Source: Pseudomonas fluorescens (GTDB lineage Bacteria; Pseudomonadota; Gammaproteobacteria; Pseudomonadales; Pseudomonadaceae). From it: DNA of 64,000 nt. This document shows positions 47,365-55,339 of the stretch, one piece after another (within the stretch, counting starts at the first letter, position 1; the number at the start of each line of letters is the position of its first letter). The stretch covers positions 1-64,000 of the forward strand of contig NZ_CABVII010000008.1 of the NCBI RefSeq assembly GCF_902497995.1. The letters run 5' to 3'. The notes under the pieces are model-generated. The model searched no databases. It had not been told where the DNA came from and saw only the letters and a program-made list of their open reading frames with translations. Made by a program: the position numbers and the translations under genes.

Positions 47365-48759
47365 TTACAAAGCCTGCCACCCGCCCCCAAGCGCCTTGTA
47401 CAACGCAATACTCGCCTGCAACCGCGACAACCGCAGCTGCACATTCAAATCCTGCGCCGCATACAACGTGCGCTGCGTCTCCAGCACCGTCAGCAAGTCC
47501 TCGGCCCCGGCCTCGTAACGGCTCTGGGCAATGTCGAACGCCGTCTGCGCCTGGTTCAGCTCTTCCCCTTGCCATTGCCGCTGTTCATCCAGCCCGCGAA
47601 TGCTGTTCAGGGCTTTTTCCACGTCGGCGAAACCATTGATGATCGCCCCGCGGTAATTCTCCAGCAGCTCTTCCTGGCGCGCCGTGGCCTTGTCGCGCTC
47701 GGCGCTCAGGCGGCCGTTGTTGAAGACGGGTGCAAGCAATCCGGCAGTGAGGTTATAGAACGGATTGCGCAGGATGTCGGCGGCGCGGTCGGCACCGGAG
47801 CCCAGTTCGGCGCTCAGGGTGACGGCCGGCAACATCGCGGCGCGGGCAACCGTGACATCGGCTTGCGCGGCGGCCAGTTGTGCTTCGGCCCGGGCGATGT
47901 CCGGGCGGCGGCTGAGCAGTTCGCTGGGCACGCCGGCCGCGATGGTCGGCCATGACAGCTGGTCAAAGCGTTCGGCGCCCAGGCGCAGTTGTTGAACCGG
48001 CCGGCCGAGCAGCGCAGCGAGGCTGATCAATGCGTCCTGGGCCTGTTGCTGCACCAGCGGCAATTGTCGCTGTTGTGCGGCGACCAGGCTCTTCTGCTGG
48101 GCCAGTTCCAGGGCGGTTGCCGAGCCCGAGTCAAAACGGGTCTGCACCAGTTTCAGGACATTCTGCGCGTTGGCCAGATTCAACTCGGCAATGCGGCTTT
48201 GCTCGCGCAATGACAAGGCTTGCGCGTAACTGTTGGCGACGCCGCTGAGCAGTGTCAACTCCACCGTCGCCTGGTCGAATTCGCTGGCTTGCAAACCAAA
48301 CTGCGCACTGTCGCGGGAGGCGCGTTGGCCGCCCCAGAAATCGATCTCGTAGGTGGCGCTGAGGTTGGCGTCGAAGTAATCGATGGCCTTGTTGTCGCTG
48401 TCGGCATCGAGCTGGCTGTACCCGCTGCCACGCAGCAGTTTTTGCCGATTGGCGTTCAGCCCGGCCTTGACCTCCGGCAGCAACGAGCCGCCGGCAATCA
48501 CCGTGTCGGCCTGGGCCTGACGTACCCGGGCGATGGCGGCAGCCAGGTCGTAGCTACCGACCCGGGCTTGTTCGATCAGGCGATCGAGCTCCGGGCTGCC
48601 GAACTGCGTCCACCATTGCAGGTGGCGGTGCGTGGCATTTTGCGTGTGCGGCGATTGCCAGGACGAAGGCGGCTGGATGCCGCTGTCCGGACGCTGGGCG
48701 GGGCTGCCACAGGCGCCGAGCAACAGGCAAAGGGTCAGCAAACTCAGTTGCGGCTTCAT
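47365..48759 (-). CDS. opmQ: OpmQ, outer-membrane channel of the pyoverdine efflux pump
   Basis: 464 residues from ATG 48759, seven bases after the pvdT stop. The lipoprotein signal MKPQLSLLTLCLLLGACGS has lipobox LGAC. Two repeats of the TolC/OprM outer-membrane factor family follow, e.g. DLAAAIARVRQAQADTVIAG, ATYEIDFWGGQRASRDSAQF and LLSRRPDIARAEAQLAAAQA. With PvdR and PvdT it exports newly made or recycled pyoverdine. Third gene of the pvdR-pvdT-opmQ operon. Confidence 0.93.
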   Translation of the reverse strand: MKPQLSLLTLCLLLGACGSPAQRPDSGIQPPSSWQSPHTQNATHRHLQWWTQFGSPELDRLIEQARVGSYDLAAAIARVRQAQADTVIAGGSLLPEVKAGLNANRQKLLRGSGYSQLDADSDNKAIDYFDANLSATYEIDFWGGQRASRDSAQFGLQASEFDQATVELTLLSGVANSYAQALSLREQSRIAELNLANAQNVLKLVQTRFDSGSATALELAQQKSLVAAQQRQLPLVQQQAQDALISLAALLGRPVQQLRLGAERFDQLSWPTIAAGVPSELLSRRPDIARAEAQLAAAQADVTVARAAMLPAVTLSAELGSGADRAADILRNPFYNLTAGLLAPVFNNGRLSAERDKATARQEELLENYRGAIINGFADVEKALNSIRGLDEQRQWQGEELNQAQTAFDIAQSRYEAGAEDLLTVLETQRTLYAAQDLNVQLRLSRLQASIALYKALGGGWQAL

Positions 48760-48766
48760 CAAGAGA

Positions 48767-50740
48767 TCATTCACTGGTAAGGGCCGTGACCGGGTCGAGC
48801 CGGGCAGCTTTGCGGGCCGGCATGAAGCCGAAGACAACACCGGTGATCAGGGCGCAGCCGAAGGCACCGAGCACCGCTATCAAGGAGAACGCGACGGCGA
48901 CTTCGCTGAGGATCAGCACGCCGCCGACGATCAGCGCCAGGGCAATCCCGGCGAGGCCGCCGACCACCGAGAGCATCACCGCTTCGGTGAGGAACTGGCG
49001 CAGGATGTCCCGTTGACGGGCGCCGGTGGCCATGCGGATGCCGATCTCGCGGGTGCGTTCGCGCACGGTCATCAGCATGATGTTCATCACCCCGATGCCA
49101 CCTACCAGCAGTGATATCGCGGCAATCGAGCCGAGCATCAACGACAGGGTATTTTGCGTGCGCGCTTCGGCCTGGATCATCGCCGCATTATTGGTCAGTT
49201 CGAAATCCTTCTTGCCGTTGTGCAGGCGCAGCATCAATTGCTCGATGGCGTGTTCCGTCTCCTTGACCTTGCGCGCATCGGCGGCGGCGATGGCCACGTA
49301 TTCGGGGTTGTGGCTGCCGAACAGCCGCACACTGGCGGCGGAATAGGGGATGGCGATGCGGTCGTCGCTGTCAGAGTCGCCGGAGCTGGCGCCTTTTTCG
49401 GCGAGCACGCCCACCACCTGGAACGGCACGTTCTCGATCAGGATGTACTGGCCGATCGGGTTGGCCACATCCTTGAGCAGCTTGGTCCGCACCTTGTGGC
49501 CGATCACTGCGACGGCGGCGGCATTGCGTTCATCGGCTTCGGTGAAGTAGCTGCCTTCGACCACTGGCCAGTTGAAGATCGCCGGGAAGTTGGTGTCGTT
49601 GCCGCCGACGTAACTCAAGTGGTCGAGGTTACCGAAGCGCACCCCGGCTTCCTGGCCGTTGACCGGCATGATCCGTGTCACCTGCGGCAGGCTGGCCACC
49701 GCGGCGACGTCGTCCAGGCTGACGATGCCCAATGGCGTGCGCGGGTTGGGTGACGAGCCGCTGAGGTAAATGATGTTGGAGCCGAACGCGCCCATCTGTG
49801 CCATCACCTGACGCTTGCTGCCTTCACCGACAGCCAGCATCACCACCACCGACGCGACGCCGATGATGATCCCGAGCAGCGTCAGCGCCGTGCGAAAGCG
49901 GTTGATCCACATCACCCGCCAGGCCGCTTGTACCGCATCCACCAACTCGCCTTTCCAGGCGCCGGTGGCTTCGGCGCCTTCGCTGAGGCGCTTGCGCAGA
50001 TCCACCGCTTGCAGCGCACCGGGATTCGCCGAGGTCTGAACGTCGGGATTATCGCGGGCGCTGTCGCTGATGATCAACCCGTCGCGAATTTCGATGATGC
50101 GCTTGGCCCGGGCCGCCACCTCGCGGTCGTGGGTGATGAGAATCACCACGTGGCCCTGGCTCGCGAGTTCATCGAGCAGGGTCATGACCTCGGCGCCGCT
50201 ATGGCTGTCGAGGGCGCCGGTGGGTTCGTCGGCGAGGATGATATGGCCGCCATTCATCAGGGCGCGGGCGATGGACACCCGTTGTTGCTGGCCGCCGGAC
50301 AGTTGATGCGGGCGGTTGCCGGTACGCGAGGCCAGCCCGAGACGGTCGAGCAGGGCCGCGGCGCGGGCGTGGCGTTCGGCCGCCGGAGTACCGGCATAGA
50401 TCGCCGGCATCTCGACGTTTTCCTGGGCCGAGCCGGAGGGAATCAGATGGTAACCCTGGAACACAAAGCCAAAGGCTTCGCGGCGCAGCCAGGCCAGTTC
50501 GTCGTTGTCGAGGGCGGCGACGTTTTCCCCGGCGAAGCGGTATTCGCCCGAAGTGGGGCGGTCGAGGCAGCCCAGGATGTTCATCAGCGTCGACTTGCCG
50601 GAGCCGGACGCGCCGACGATCGCGACGAATTCCCCGGCATGGATCGACAGGTCGATGCCGCGCAACACGTGAACTTCAGGTGCATCGCCACCACCGTAGG
50701 CTTTGCGGATGTCCTGCAGGTCGATCAGGGGCGTCAGCAT
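48767..50740 (-). CDS. pvdT: PvdT, MacB-type ABC efflux protein
   Basis: 657 residues. The N-terminal ATPase has Walker [16 protein letters not shown], signature [16 protein letters not shown] and Walker [14 protein letters not shown]. This is followed by the MacB layout: one membrane helix near 275-300, a large periplasmic domain, and three C-terminal helices ([20 protein letters not shown] onward; [17 protein letters not shown]). The ATG directly follows the pvdR stop with no gap, so translation is coupled. It powers pyoverdine efflux with PvdR and OpmQ. Confidence 0.94.
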   Translation of the reverse strand: MLTPLIDLQDIRKAYGGGDAPEVHVLRGIDLSIHAGEFVAIVGASGSGKSTLMNILGCLDRPTSGEYRFAGENVAALDNDELAWLRREAFGFVFQGYHLIPSGSAQENVEMPAIYAGTPAAERHARAAALLDRLGLASRTGNRPHQLSGGQQQRVSIARALMNGGHIILADEPTGALDSHSGAEVMTLLDELASQGHVVILITHDREVAARAKRIIEIRDGLIISDSARDNPDVQTSANPGALQAVDLRKRLSEGAEATGAWKGELVDAVQAAWRVMWINRFRTALTLLGIIIGVASVVVMLAVGEGSKRQVMAQMGAFGSNIIYLSGSSPNPRTPLGIVSLDDVAAVASLPQVTRIMPVNGQEAGVRFGNLDHLSYVGGNDTNFPAIFNWPVVEGSYFTEADERNAAAVAVIGHKVRTKLLKDVANPIGQYILIENVPFQVVGVLAEKGASSGDSDSDDRIAIPYSAASVRLFGSHNPEYVAIAAADARKVKETEHAIEQLMLRLHNGKKDFELTNNAAMIQAEARTQNTLSLMLGSIAAISLLVGGIGVMNIMLMTVRERTREIGIRMATGARQRDILRQFLTEAVMLSVVGGLAGIALALIVGGVLILSEVAVAFSLIAVLGAFGCALITGVVFGFMPARKAARLDPVTALTSE

Positions 50741-51913
50741 TCAGCCGCCACTCCCGTCGGCCGGGCCGATCAGCAGGTGATCGCCTTCCTGCAAGCCGTC
50801 GAGGATCTGTACCCGCAGGCGATCACTGATGCCGGTGCGAACGTCCCGTTGCTCGATGCTGCCGTTTTTCGCGACGACCCGGGCGGTCTGGCTGTCCGCT
50901 TGCGTGCCGGTTTGCAGGGCCTCAATCGGCGCGGTGAGCACATTTTTCGCTTGATCGGCGACAAAGAATACTTGAGTGGTCATTTCCGCCATCAGGGCGT
51001 TGTCGGCGTTATCGACGTCAAGCAACACGGTGTACAGCACCACGCGCGCGCTGCCGCTTTTGCTCGAGCTGGCCGGGCTGCCGCCGCCCTGGCTGGTCTG
51101 GTCCAGCGGCTTGGGCGGCACCGGCAGGATTTGCCGCACGGTGCTGTTCCAGCGACGCTGGCCACCGCTCAGGGTGGTGAACCAGGCCGTCATGCCGGGT
51201 TTGACGTGACCGATGTCGGCTTCCGACACCTCGGCCCAGACGGTCATCGGCGACAGCTTGGCGATGCGCAGAATCAGCGGCGTTTGTTGCTGGGCGTTGA
51301 GGGTCTGGCCGACCCGAGCGTCGAGTGCGACCACGGTGCCGCCCATGGGCGCATAGATTCGGGTGTAACCGAGTTCGGCCTGATCGCTGCGCAGGCTGGC
51401 CTGGGCCTGGCGGATCTGCGCCTGGAACATGTCGATGCGAGCCTGGGTGGCGCGCAGTTCGGCTTCGGCGGTCTGCACATCTTCTTCGCGGGTGGCGCCG
51501 CCGGCCTTGAGGTGCTGTTGGCGCTGGTATTTCTGTCGCGCAAGGTCGTGCTGCGCCCGTTGCTCCTGCAGCTGCGCCTTGAGGTTTTCGATGGCGAAAC
51601 GCCCGGCGTCGAGTTTGGCCTGTTGCGTGGACGGATCGATTTCCACCAGCAACTGGCCTTCCTTGACGACATCGCCGACTTCCACGTGGATCTTCTGGAT
51701 CTGCCCCGACGCCTGGGCACCTACGTCGACATAACGCCGCGGTTGCAAAGTACCCAAGGCCGTGACGCTGCTTTCGATGTCGCCACGGGTCACGGGGATG
51801 GTGGCGAACTGGTCGCGACCGGGGGGGATGATCTGCCAGGCGGCGACGGCGATAACGGGGATCAGACACAGTGCTACAAGCAGGGCGCGTCGGGTCTGTC
51901 GGGGACGTTTCAT
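50741..51913 (-). CDS. pvdR: PvdR, periplasmic adaptor of the pyoverdine efflux pump
   Basis: 390 residues. An N-terminal membrane anchor (LLVALCLIPVIAVAAWQII) is followed by an HlyD/MacA-type adaptor: barrel-sandwich half ALGTLQPRRYVDVGAQASGQ and VEVGDVVKEGQLLVEIDPST, a long coiled-coil hairpin (about 95-175), and a second lipoyl half LGYTRIYAPMGGTVVALDAR. It links PvdT to OpmQ. First gene of the operon, with an exact PvdS box about 110 bases upstream. Confidence 0.93.
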   Translation of the reverse strand: MKRPRQTRRALLVALCLIPVIAVAAWQIIPPGRDQFATIPVTRGDIESSVTALGTLQPRRYVDVGAQASGQIQKIHVEVGDVVKEGQLLVEIDPSTQQAKLDAGRFAIENLKAQLQEQRAQHDLARQKYQRQQHLKAGGATREEDVQTAEAELRATQARIDMFQAQIRQAQASLRSDQAELGYTRIYAPMGGTVVALDARVGQTLNAQQQTPLILRIAKLSPMTVWAEVSEADIGHVKPGMTAWFTTLSGGQRRWNSTVRQILPVPPKPLDQTSQGGGSPASSSKSGSARVVLYTVLLDVDNADNALMAEMTTQVFFVADQAKNVLTAPIEALQTGTQADSQTARVVAKNGSIEQRDVRTGISDRLRVQILDGLQEGDHLLIGPADGSGG

Positions 51914-52021
51914 GCAGGGTTCCGGCCAATGAGTATCGGCCCGTCGTTCAACCTGCGGACAAAATCCGGCAACAGATGAACGCTGTCGGGAAGCCGACAG
52001 AGACGGGGAGCTGTCCTTTAT

Positions 52022-52045
52022 ACGAGAAAAGTCGCGGGGAATTTA
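52022..52045 (-). promoter_or_regulatory. PvdS box for pvdR-pvdT-opmQ
   Basis: On the minus strand TAAAT (52045-52041), 16 bases, CGT (52024-52022). Exact consensus. Confidence 0.88.
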
Positions 52046-52116
52046 GGCGCGGACACATAGCGTTACACCTATGGATCAAGACTATTTGTCGGGCAAGACA
52101 AAGCAACACTTTAAAT

Positions 52117-52137
52117 CTATATGAGAATTACTATAAA
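52117..52137 (+). promoter_or_regulatory. Fur-box-like site upstream of fpvI
   Basis: CTATATGAGAATTACTATAA, AT-rich and dyad-like, resembles Fur boxes of ECF sigma genes. About 100 bases before the fpvI start, so direct iron repression is likely. Confidence 0.55.
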
Positions 52138-52233
52138 TTACGCGACTCGAATTGCCACTATCGTGCCACTGCCCATTTCGGCCGTCGTCGCGGTGGCTCA
52201 AGGATAGAAACCGCACGGGTGCGGCCGGGAGTC

Positions 52234-52716
52234 ATGTTGGAAAACTACTATCGCGAGCTGGTGTGTTTCCTGAACGCCAAGCTGGGCAACCGTCAGGTGG
52301 CCGAAGATGTGGTGCATGACGCTTATCTACGGGTACTGGAGCGCTCCAGTGACACGCCGATCGAGCAGCCCAGGGCATTCCTTTATCGCACCGCATTGAA
52401 TCTGGTGATCGATGACCATCGGCGCAATGCCCTGCGTCAGGTCGAGTCCCTGGAAGTGCTCGACAACGAAGAGCGCTACTTCGCACCCTCGCCACATAAC
52501 AGTCTCGATCACGGCCAGCGCCTGGAAATGCTCCAGCGCGCCCTGGCGGAACTGCCGCGGCTGTGTCGCGAGAGCTTCCTGCTGCGCAAGATCGATGGTT
52601 TGTCCCACCCCGAGATCGCCGGGCAGCTGGGGATTTCCCGGGCGCTGGTGGAGAAGCACATCGTCAACGCCATGAAGCATTGCCGCGTGCGGATGCGGCA
52701 GTGGGACGCCCATTGA
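52234..52716 (+). CDS. fpvI: ECF sigma factor FpvI
   Basis: 160 residues from ATG 52234; a GTG 15 bases earlier is possible. Sigma region 2 (YRELVCFLNAKLGNRQVAED, VVHDAYLRVLER, FLYRTALNLVIDDHRRN) and region 4 (LAELPRLCRESFLLRKIDGL, SHPEIAGQLGISRALVEKHI). Region 1.1 and 3 are absent, as in ECF sigmas. In P. aeruginosa FpvI directs fpvA transcription and is held by the anti-sigma FpvR, which is next to it there. No fpvR is adjacent here. Position beside pvdA and the Fur-like site support the assignment. Confidence 0.85.
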   Translation: MLENYYRELVCFLNAKLGNRQVAEDVVHDAYLRVLERSSDTPIEQPRAFLYRTALNLVIDDHRRNALRQVESLEVLDNEERYFAPSPHNSLDHGQRLEMLQRALAELPRLCRESFLLRKIDGLSHPEIAGQLGISRALVEKHIVNAMKHCRVRMRQWDAH

Positions 52717-52743
52717 CCTCTCCGGTTCATGAAAAAACTATAT

Positions 52744-52767
52744 TAAATTTTGTTTCATTGTCCTCGT
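52744..52767 (+). promoter_or_regulatory. PvdS box for pvdA
   Basis: TAAAT (52744-52748), 16 bases, CGT (52765-52767) then T. Exact consensus, about 98 bases before the pvdA ATG. Confidence 0.9.
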
Positions 52768-52864
52768 TCCCTATCAACAGACGATCTGCTGTCCTGCTCC
52801 AGGCCGGTCAGGTCATTCAGGCTTACGCCCCGCTGCAGGGGGGTTCATCCAGAGGACACTGGAA

Positions 52865-54202
52865 ATGACACAGGCAATTGCATCGCCCATCGTTCACGAC
52901 CTGATCGGCGTCGGCTTCGGCCCTTCGAACCTGGCGCTGGCCATCGCTCTGCAAGAGCGTGGGTCGAGCCAGGGTGAACTGAATGTCGTGTTTCTCGACA
53001 AGCAGGCGGACTATCGCTGGCACGGCAACACCCTGGTGACCCAGAGTGAGCTGCAGATCTCCTTCCTCAAGGACCTGGTGACCCTGCGCAACCCGACCAG
53101 CCCTTATTCGTTCGTCAATTACCTCAAGCACCACGGTCGCCTGGTGGACTTCATCAACCTTGGCACCTTTTATCCGTGCCGCATGGAGTACAACGATTAC
53201 CTGCGCTGGGTCGCCGCGCAGTTCGAAACGCAGAGCCGCTACGGTGAAGAGGTGCTGACGATCGAGCCGGTGTTGCACAACCAGCAGGTCGAAGCGCTGC
53301 GGGTGATCTCGCGCGATACCCAGGGTCAGCAGCACGTTCGCACCACCCGTTCGGTGGTGGTCAGCGCCGGCGGCACCCCGCGCATTCCCGAGGCGTTCAA
53401 GGCGCTGAAGAATGACGCTCGCGTGTTCCATCACTCCCAGTACCTGGCGAAAATGGCCACGCAGCCCTGCGTGAACAACCAACCGATGAGCATTGCGATC
53501 ATCGGCGGCGGGCAGAGCGCGGCGGAAGCCTTTATCGACCTGAACGACAGCTACCCGTCGGTGCAGGTGGACATGATCCTGCGCGGCTCGGCACTGAAAC
53601 CGGCCGATGACAGCCCGTTCGTCAACGAAGTGTTCTCGCCGGAGTTCACCGACCTGGTGTTCCAGCAGGCGAGCAGCGAGCGCGAGCGTCTGGTCAACGA
53701 GTACCACAACACCAATTATTCGGTGGTCGACATCGACCTGATCGAACGCATCTACGGCATCTTTTACCGGCAGAAAGTCTCGGGCATCGCCCGTCATGCG
53801 TTCCGCACCCTGACCACCCTGGAAAAAGCCACTGCCACCGAGCGCGGCATCGAACTGGCCGTGCGCAACAACGCCACCGGTGAGGTGACGGTGCGTCATT
53901 ACGATGCCGTGGTGCTGGCCACCGGTTACGAGCGGCAGATGCATCGCAAGTTGCTGGCGCCACTGGAACAATACCTGGGCGATTTCGAAGTGGATCGCAA
54001 CTACAAGCTGATCACCGACGAGCGCTGCAAGGCCGGCATTTATATGCAGGGCTTCTGCCAGGCCAGTCATGGCTTGAGCGACACCTTGTTGTCGATCCTG
54101 CCGATCCGTGCCGATGAGATTGCCGGTTCGTTGTATGACCATGGCAAGGCGCGCGGGCATGGGCGGTCGGTGATGGATGTGTTGCTCGCGACTGCCAGCT
54201 AA
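52865..54202 (+). CDS. pvdA: L-ornithine N5-monooxygenase
   Basis: 445 residues, the normal length. It makes N5-hydroxyornithine, the hydroxamate precursor of pyoverdine, from ornithine, NADPH, O2 and FAD. The FAD-binding motif is IGVGFGPSNLALAIAL, the NADPH-binding motif IAIIGGGQSAAEAFIDL, and the substrate-side motif DAVVLATGYERQ is present. AGAGGACACTGGAA lies before the ATG. Preceded by an exact PvdS box and by fpvI, as in P. aeruginosa. It supports the prediction that two NRPS modules load ornithine derivatives. Confidence 0.96.
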   Translation: MTQAIASPIVHDLIGVGFGPSNLALAIALQERGSSQGELNVVFLDKQADYRWHGNTLVTQSELQISFLKDLVTLRNPTSPYSFVNYLKHHGRLVDFINLGTFYPCRMEYNDYLRWVAAQFETQSRYGEEVLTIEPVLHNQQVEALRVISRDTQGQQHVRTTRSVVVSAGGTPRIPEAFKALKNDARVFHHSQYLAKMATQPCVNNQPMSIAIIGGGQSAAEAFIDLNDSYPSVQVDMILRGSALKPADDSPFVNEVFSPEFTDLVFQQASSERERLVNEYHNTNYSVVDIDLIERIYGIFYRQKVSGIARHAFRTLTTLEKATATERGIELAVRNNATGEVTVRHYDAVVLATGYERQMHRKLLAPLEQYLGDFEVDRNYKLITDERCKAGIYMQGFCQASHGLSDTLLSILPIRADEIAGSLYDHGKARGHGRSVMDVLLATAS

Positions 54203-54223
54203 AATATACAGCGCCTATGTGGC

Positions 54224-54322
54224 CGCCTTCGCGAGCAAGCCCGCTCCCACAGTTGATCGCTGTCGTACACAAACTCTGTGTCACAGCAGATCCAATGTGG
54301 GAGCGGGCTTGCTCGCGAAGAG
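54224..54322. repeat. REP doublet with GTCGTACACAAA spacer
   Basis: Inverted pair after pvdA. The inner spacer TTGATCGCTGTCGTACACAA matches the doublets at 35257 and 59401. The rest of the 54203-54703 gap holds only the inverted repeat at 54463 and no recognisable gene. Confidence 0.9.
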
Positions 54323-54462
54323 GCCCTGAAAAACACCACAAATCCACACTCCTGAACCCTTCCTGAAGAACCCCGCAATTCTCCCTCCCCAATCCAGCCT
54401 GTACTCGCCAGACACAACTCGCCACCTGACATACATGCCACCGGATGAGGCGCTCCTGTTTT

Positions 54463-54476
54463 TAGGAATAGTCCTA
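54463..54476. promoter_or_regulatory. TAGGA-ATAG-TCCTA inverted repeat, likely response-regulator site
   Basis: A perfect 5-4-5 inverted repeat, 228 bases before the response regulator start. It resembles RcsB boxes (TAAGAATATTCCTA) and BvgA heptads (TTTCCTA in inverted pairs), which are bound by regulators of the same class as the one encoded downstream. Autoregulation is an inference. Confidence 0.5.
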
Positions 54477-54703
54477 CAGAAAGCCAACCGGGTCTTGCGT
54501 AGTCTTGTGCCCTCACGAAACTCACCCCCCTACCGGGATGGCGATCATTGATCGTCGACTACCGTTCGTCGGCACTGTCATTTCTGTCAGGTAGATTCAC
54601 CCGAAATTCCATGCAACAGTCTCTGCGCAGCCGTTGTGTTAACCCGGGCCTGGCCCAAGGGCATCGATTGCCCACTCGTAGTGCCTTTGCACAGGGAGTT
54701 GCC

Positions 54704-55339
54704 ATGAAGTCAGCGAAGTCAGCGCTGATAGCGGACGATCATCCGGTGGTTCGCGCTGCAGTGAAAATCCTGCTTGCACAGGAGGGGTTCAAACAGATCC
54801 ACGAGGTATCCAGCGGTAACGAGGTCTTGCCGATGATCCGCGAACATAAACCTGATCTGGTGGTGCAGGATCTGATCATGCCCTCGCTGGACGGGCTTGA
54901 TGTGCTGGCACGGATCCAGGCCGGTGACGTGCCGTGCCGGGTCGTGGTGTTCACTTCCCTGGAAGGCCTGTTTTATCAGGATCGTTGCATGCGTGCCGGT
55001 GCCGCGGCGTATGTGTCCAAGTCCAATGAACTGGAACATCTGCACAAGGCCGTGCAGGCGGTCATGGCCGGTTATAGTTATTTCGCCAGGCTACCTTCGA
55101 GCTCGGTGTCGCTCAATAGCTTGCAACGCAGCGAAAAAGAGTTGATCGACAAACTCTCCGACCGGGAATTGACGATCTTTCAGTATCTGGCCCATGGCAT
55201 GAGCAACAAGGCAATCGCCGACATCATGAACCTGAGCCACAAGACGGTCAGCACCTACAAGACCCGGACAATAGAAAAACTCAATGTGCAATCCCCGGTG
55301 CACCTGAGGGATTTCGCCCTGCGTAATCATCTGATCTGA
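54704..55339 (+). CDS. LuxR/NarL-type response regulator (BvgA-like)
   Basis: 211 residues from ATG 54704, after AGGGAG; longer frames lack a site. Receiver domain: acidic pair in LIADDHPVV, phospho-acceptor Asp in VVQDLIMPSLDGLDVL, Thr in VVVFTSLEG and Lys in AAYVSKSNE. C-terminal LuxR HTH: KLSDRELTIFQYLAHGMSNK and MNLSHKTVSTYKTRTIEKLN. The stop is immediately followed by the ATG of the hybrid kinase, so the two form a phosphorelay pair. Targets are unknown; fimbriae, biofilm or metabolism are common for this family. Confidence 0.9.
   Translation: MKSAKSALIADDHPVVRAAVKILLAQEGFKQIHEVSSGNEVLPMIREHKPDLVVQDLIMPSLDGLDVLARIQAGDVPCRVVVFTSLEGLFYQDRCMRAGAAAYVSKSNELEHLHKAVQAVMAGYSYFARLPSSSVSLNSLQRSEKELIDKLSDRELTIFQYLAHGMSNKAIADIMNLSHKTVSTYKTRTIEKLNVQSPVHLRDFALRNHLI

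Noticed and set aside
51871..52233. 121-codon N-terminal extension of FpvI
   Set aside because: It crosses the Fur-like site and the pvdR PvdS box; sigma region 2 begins right at ATG 52234 and the family is about 160 residues.
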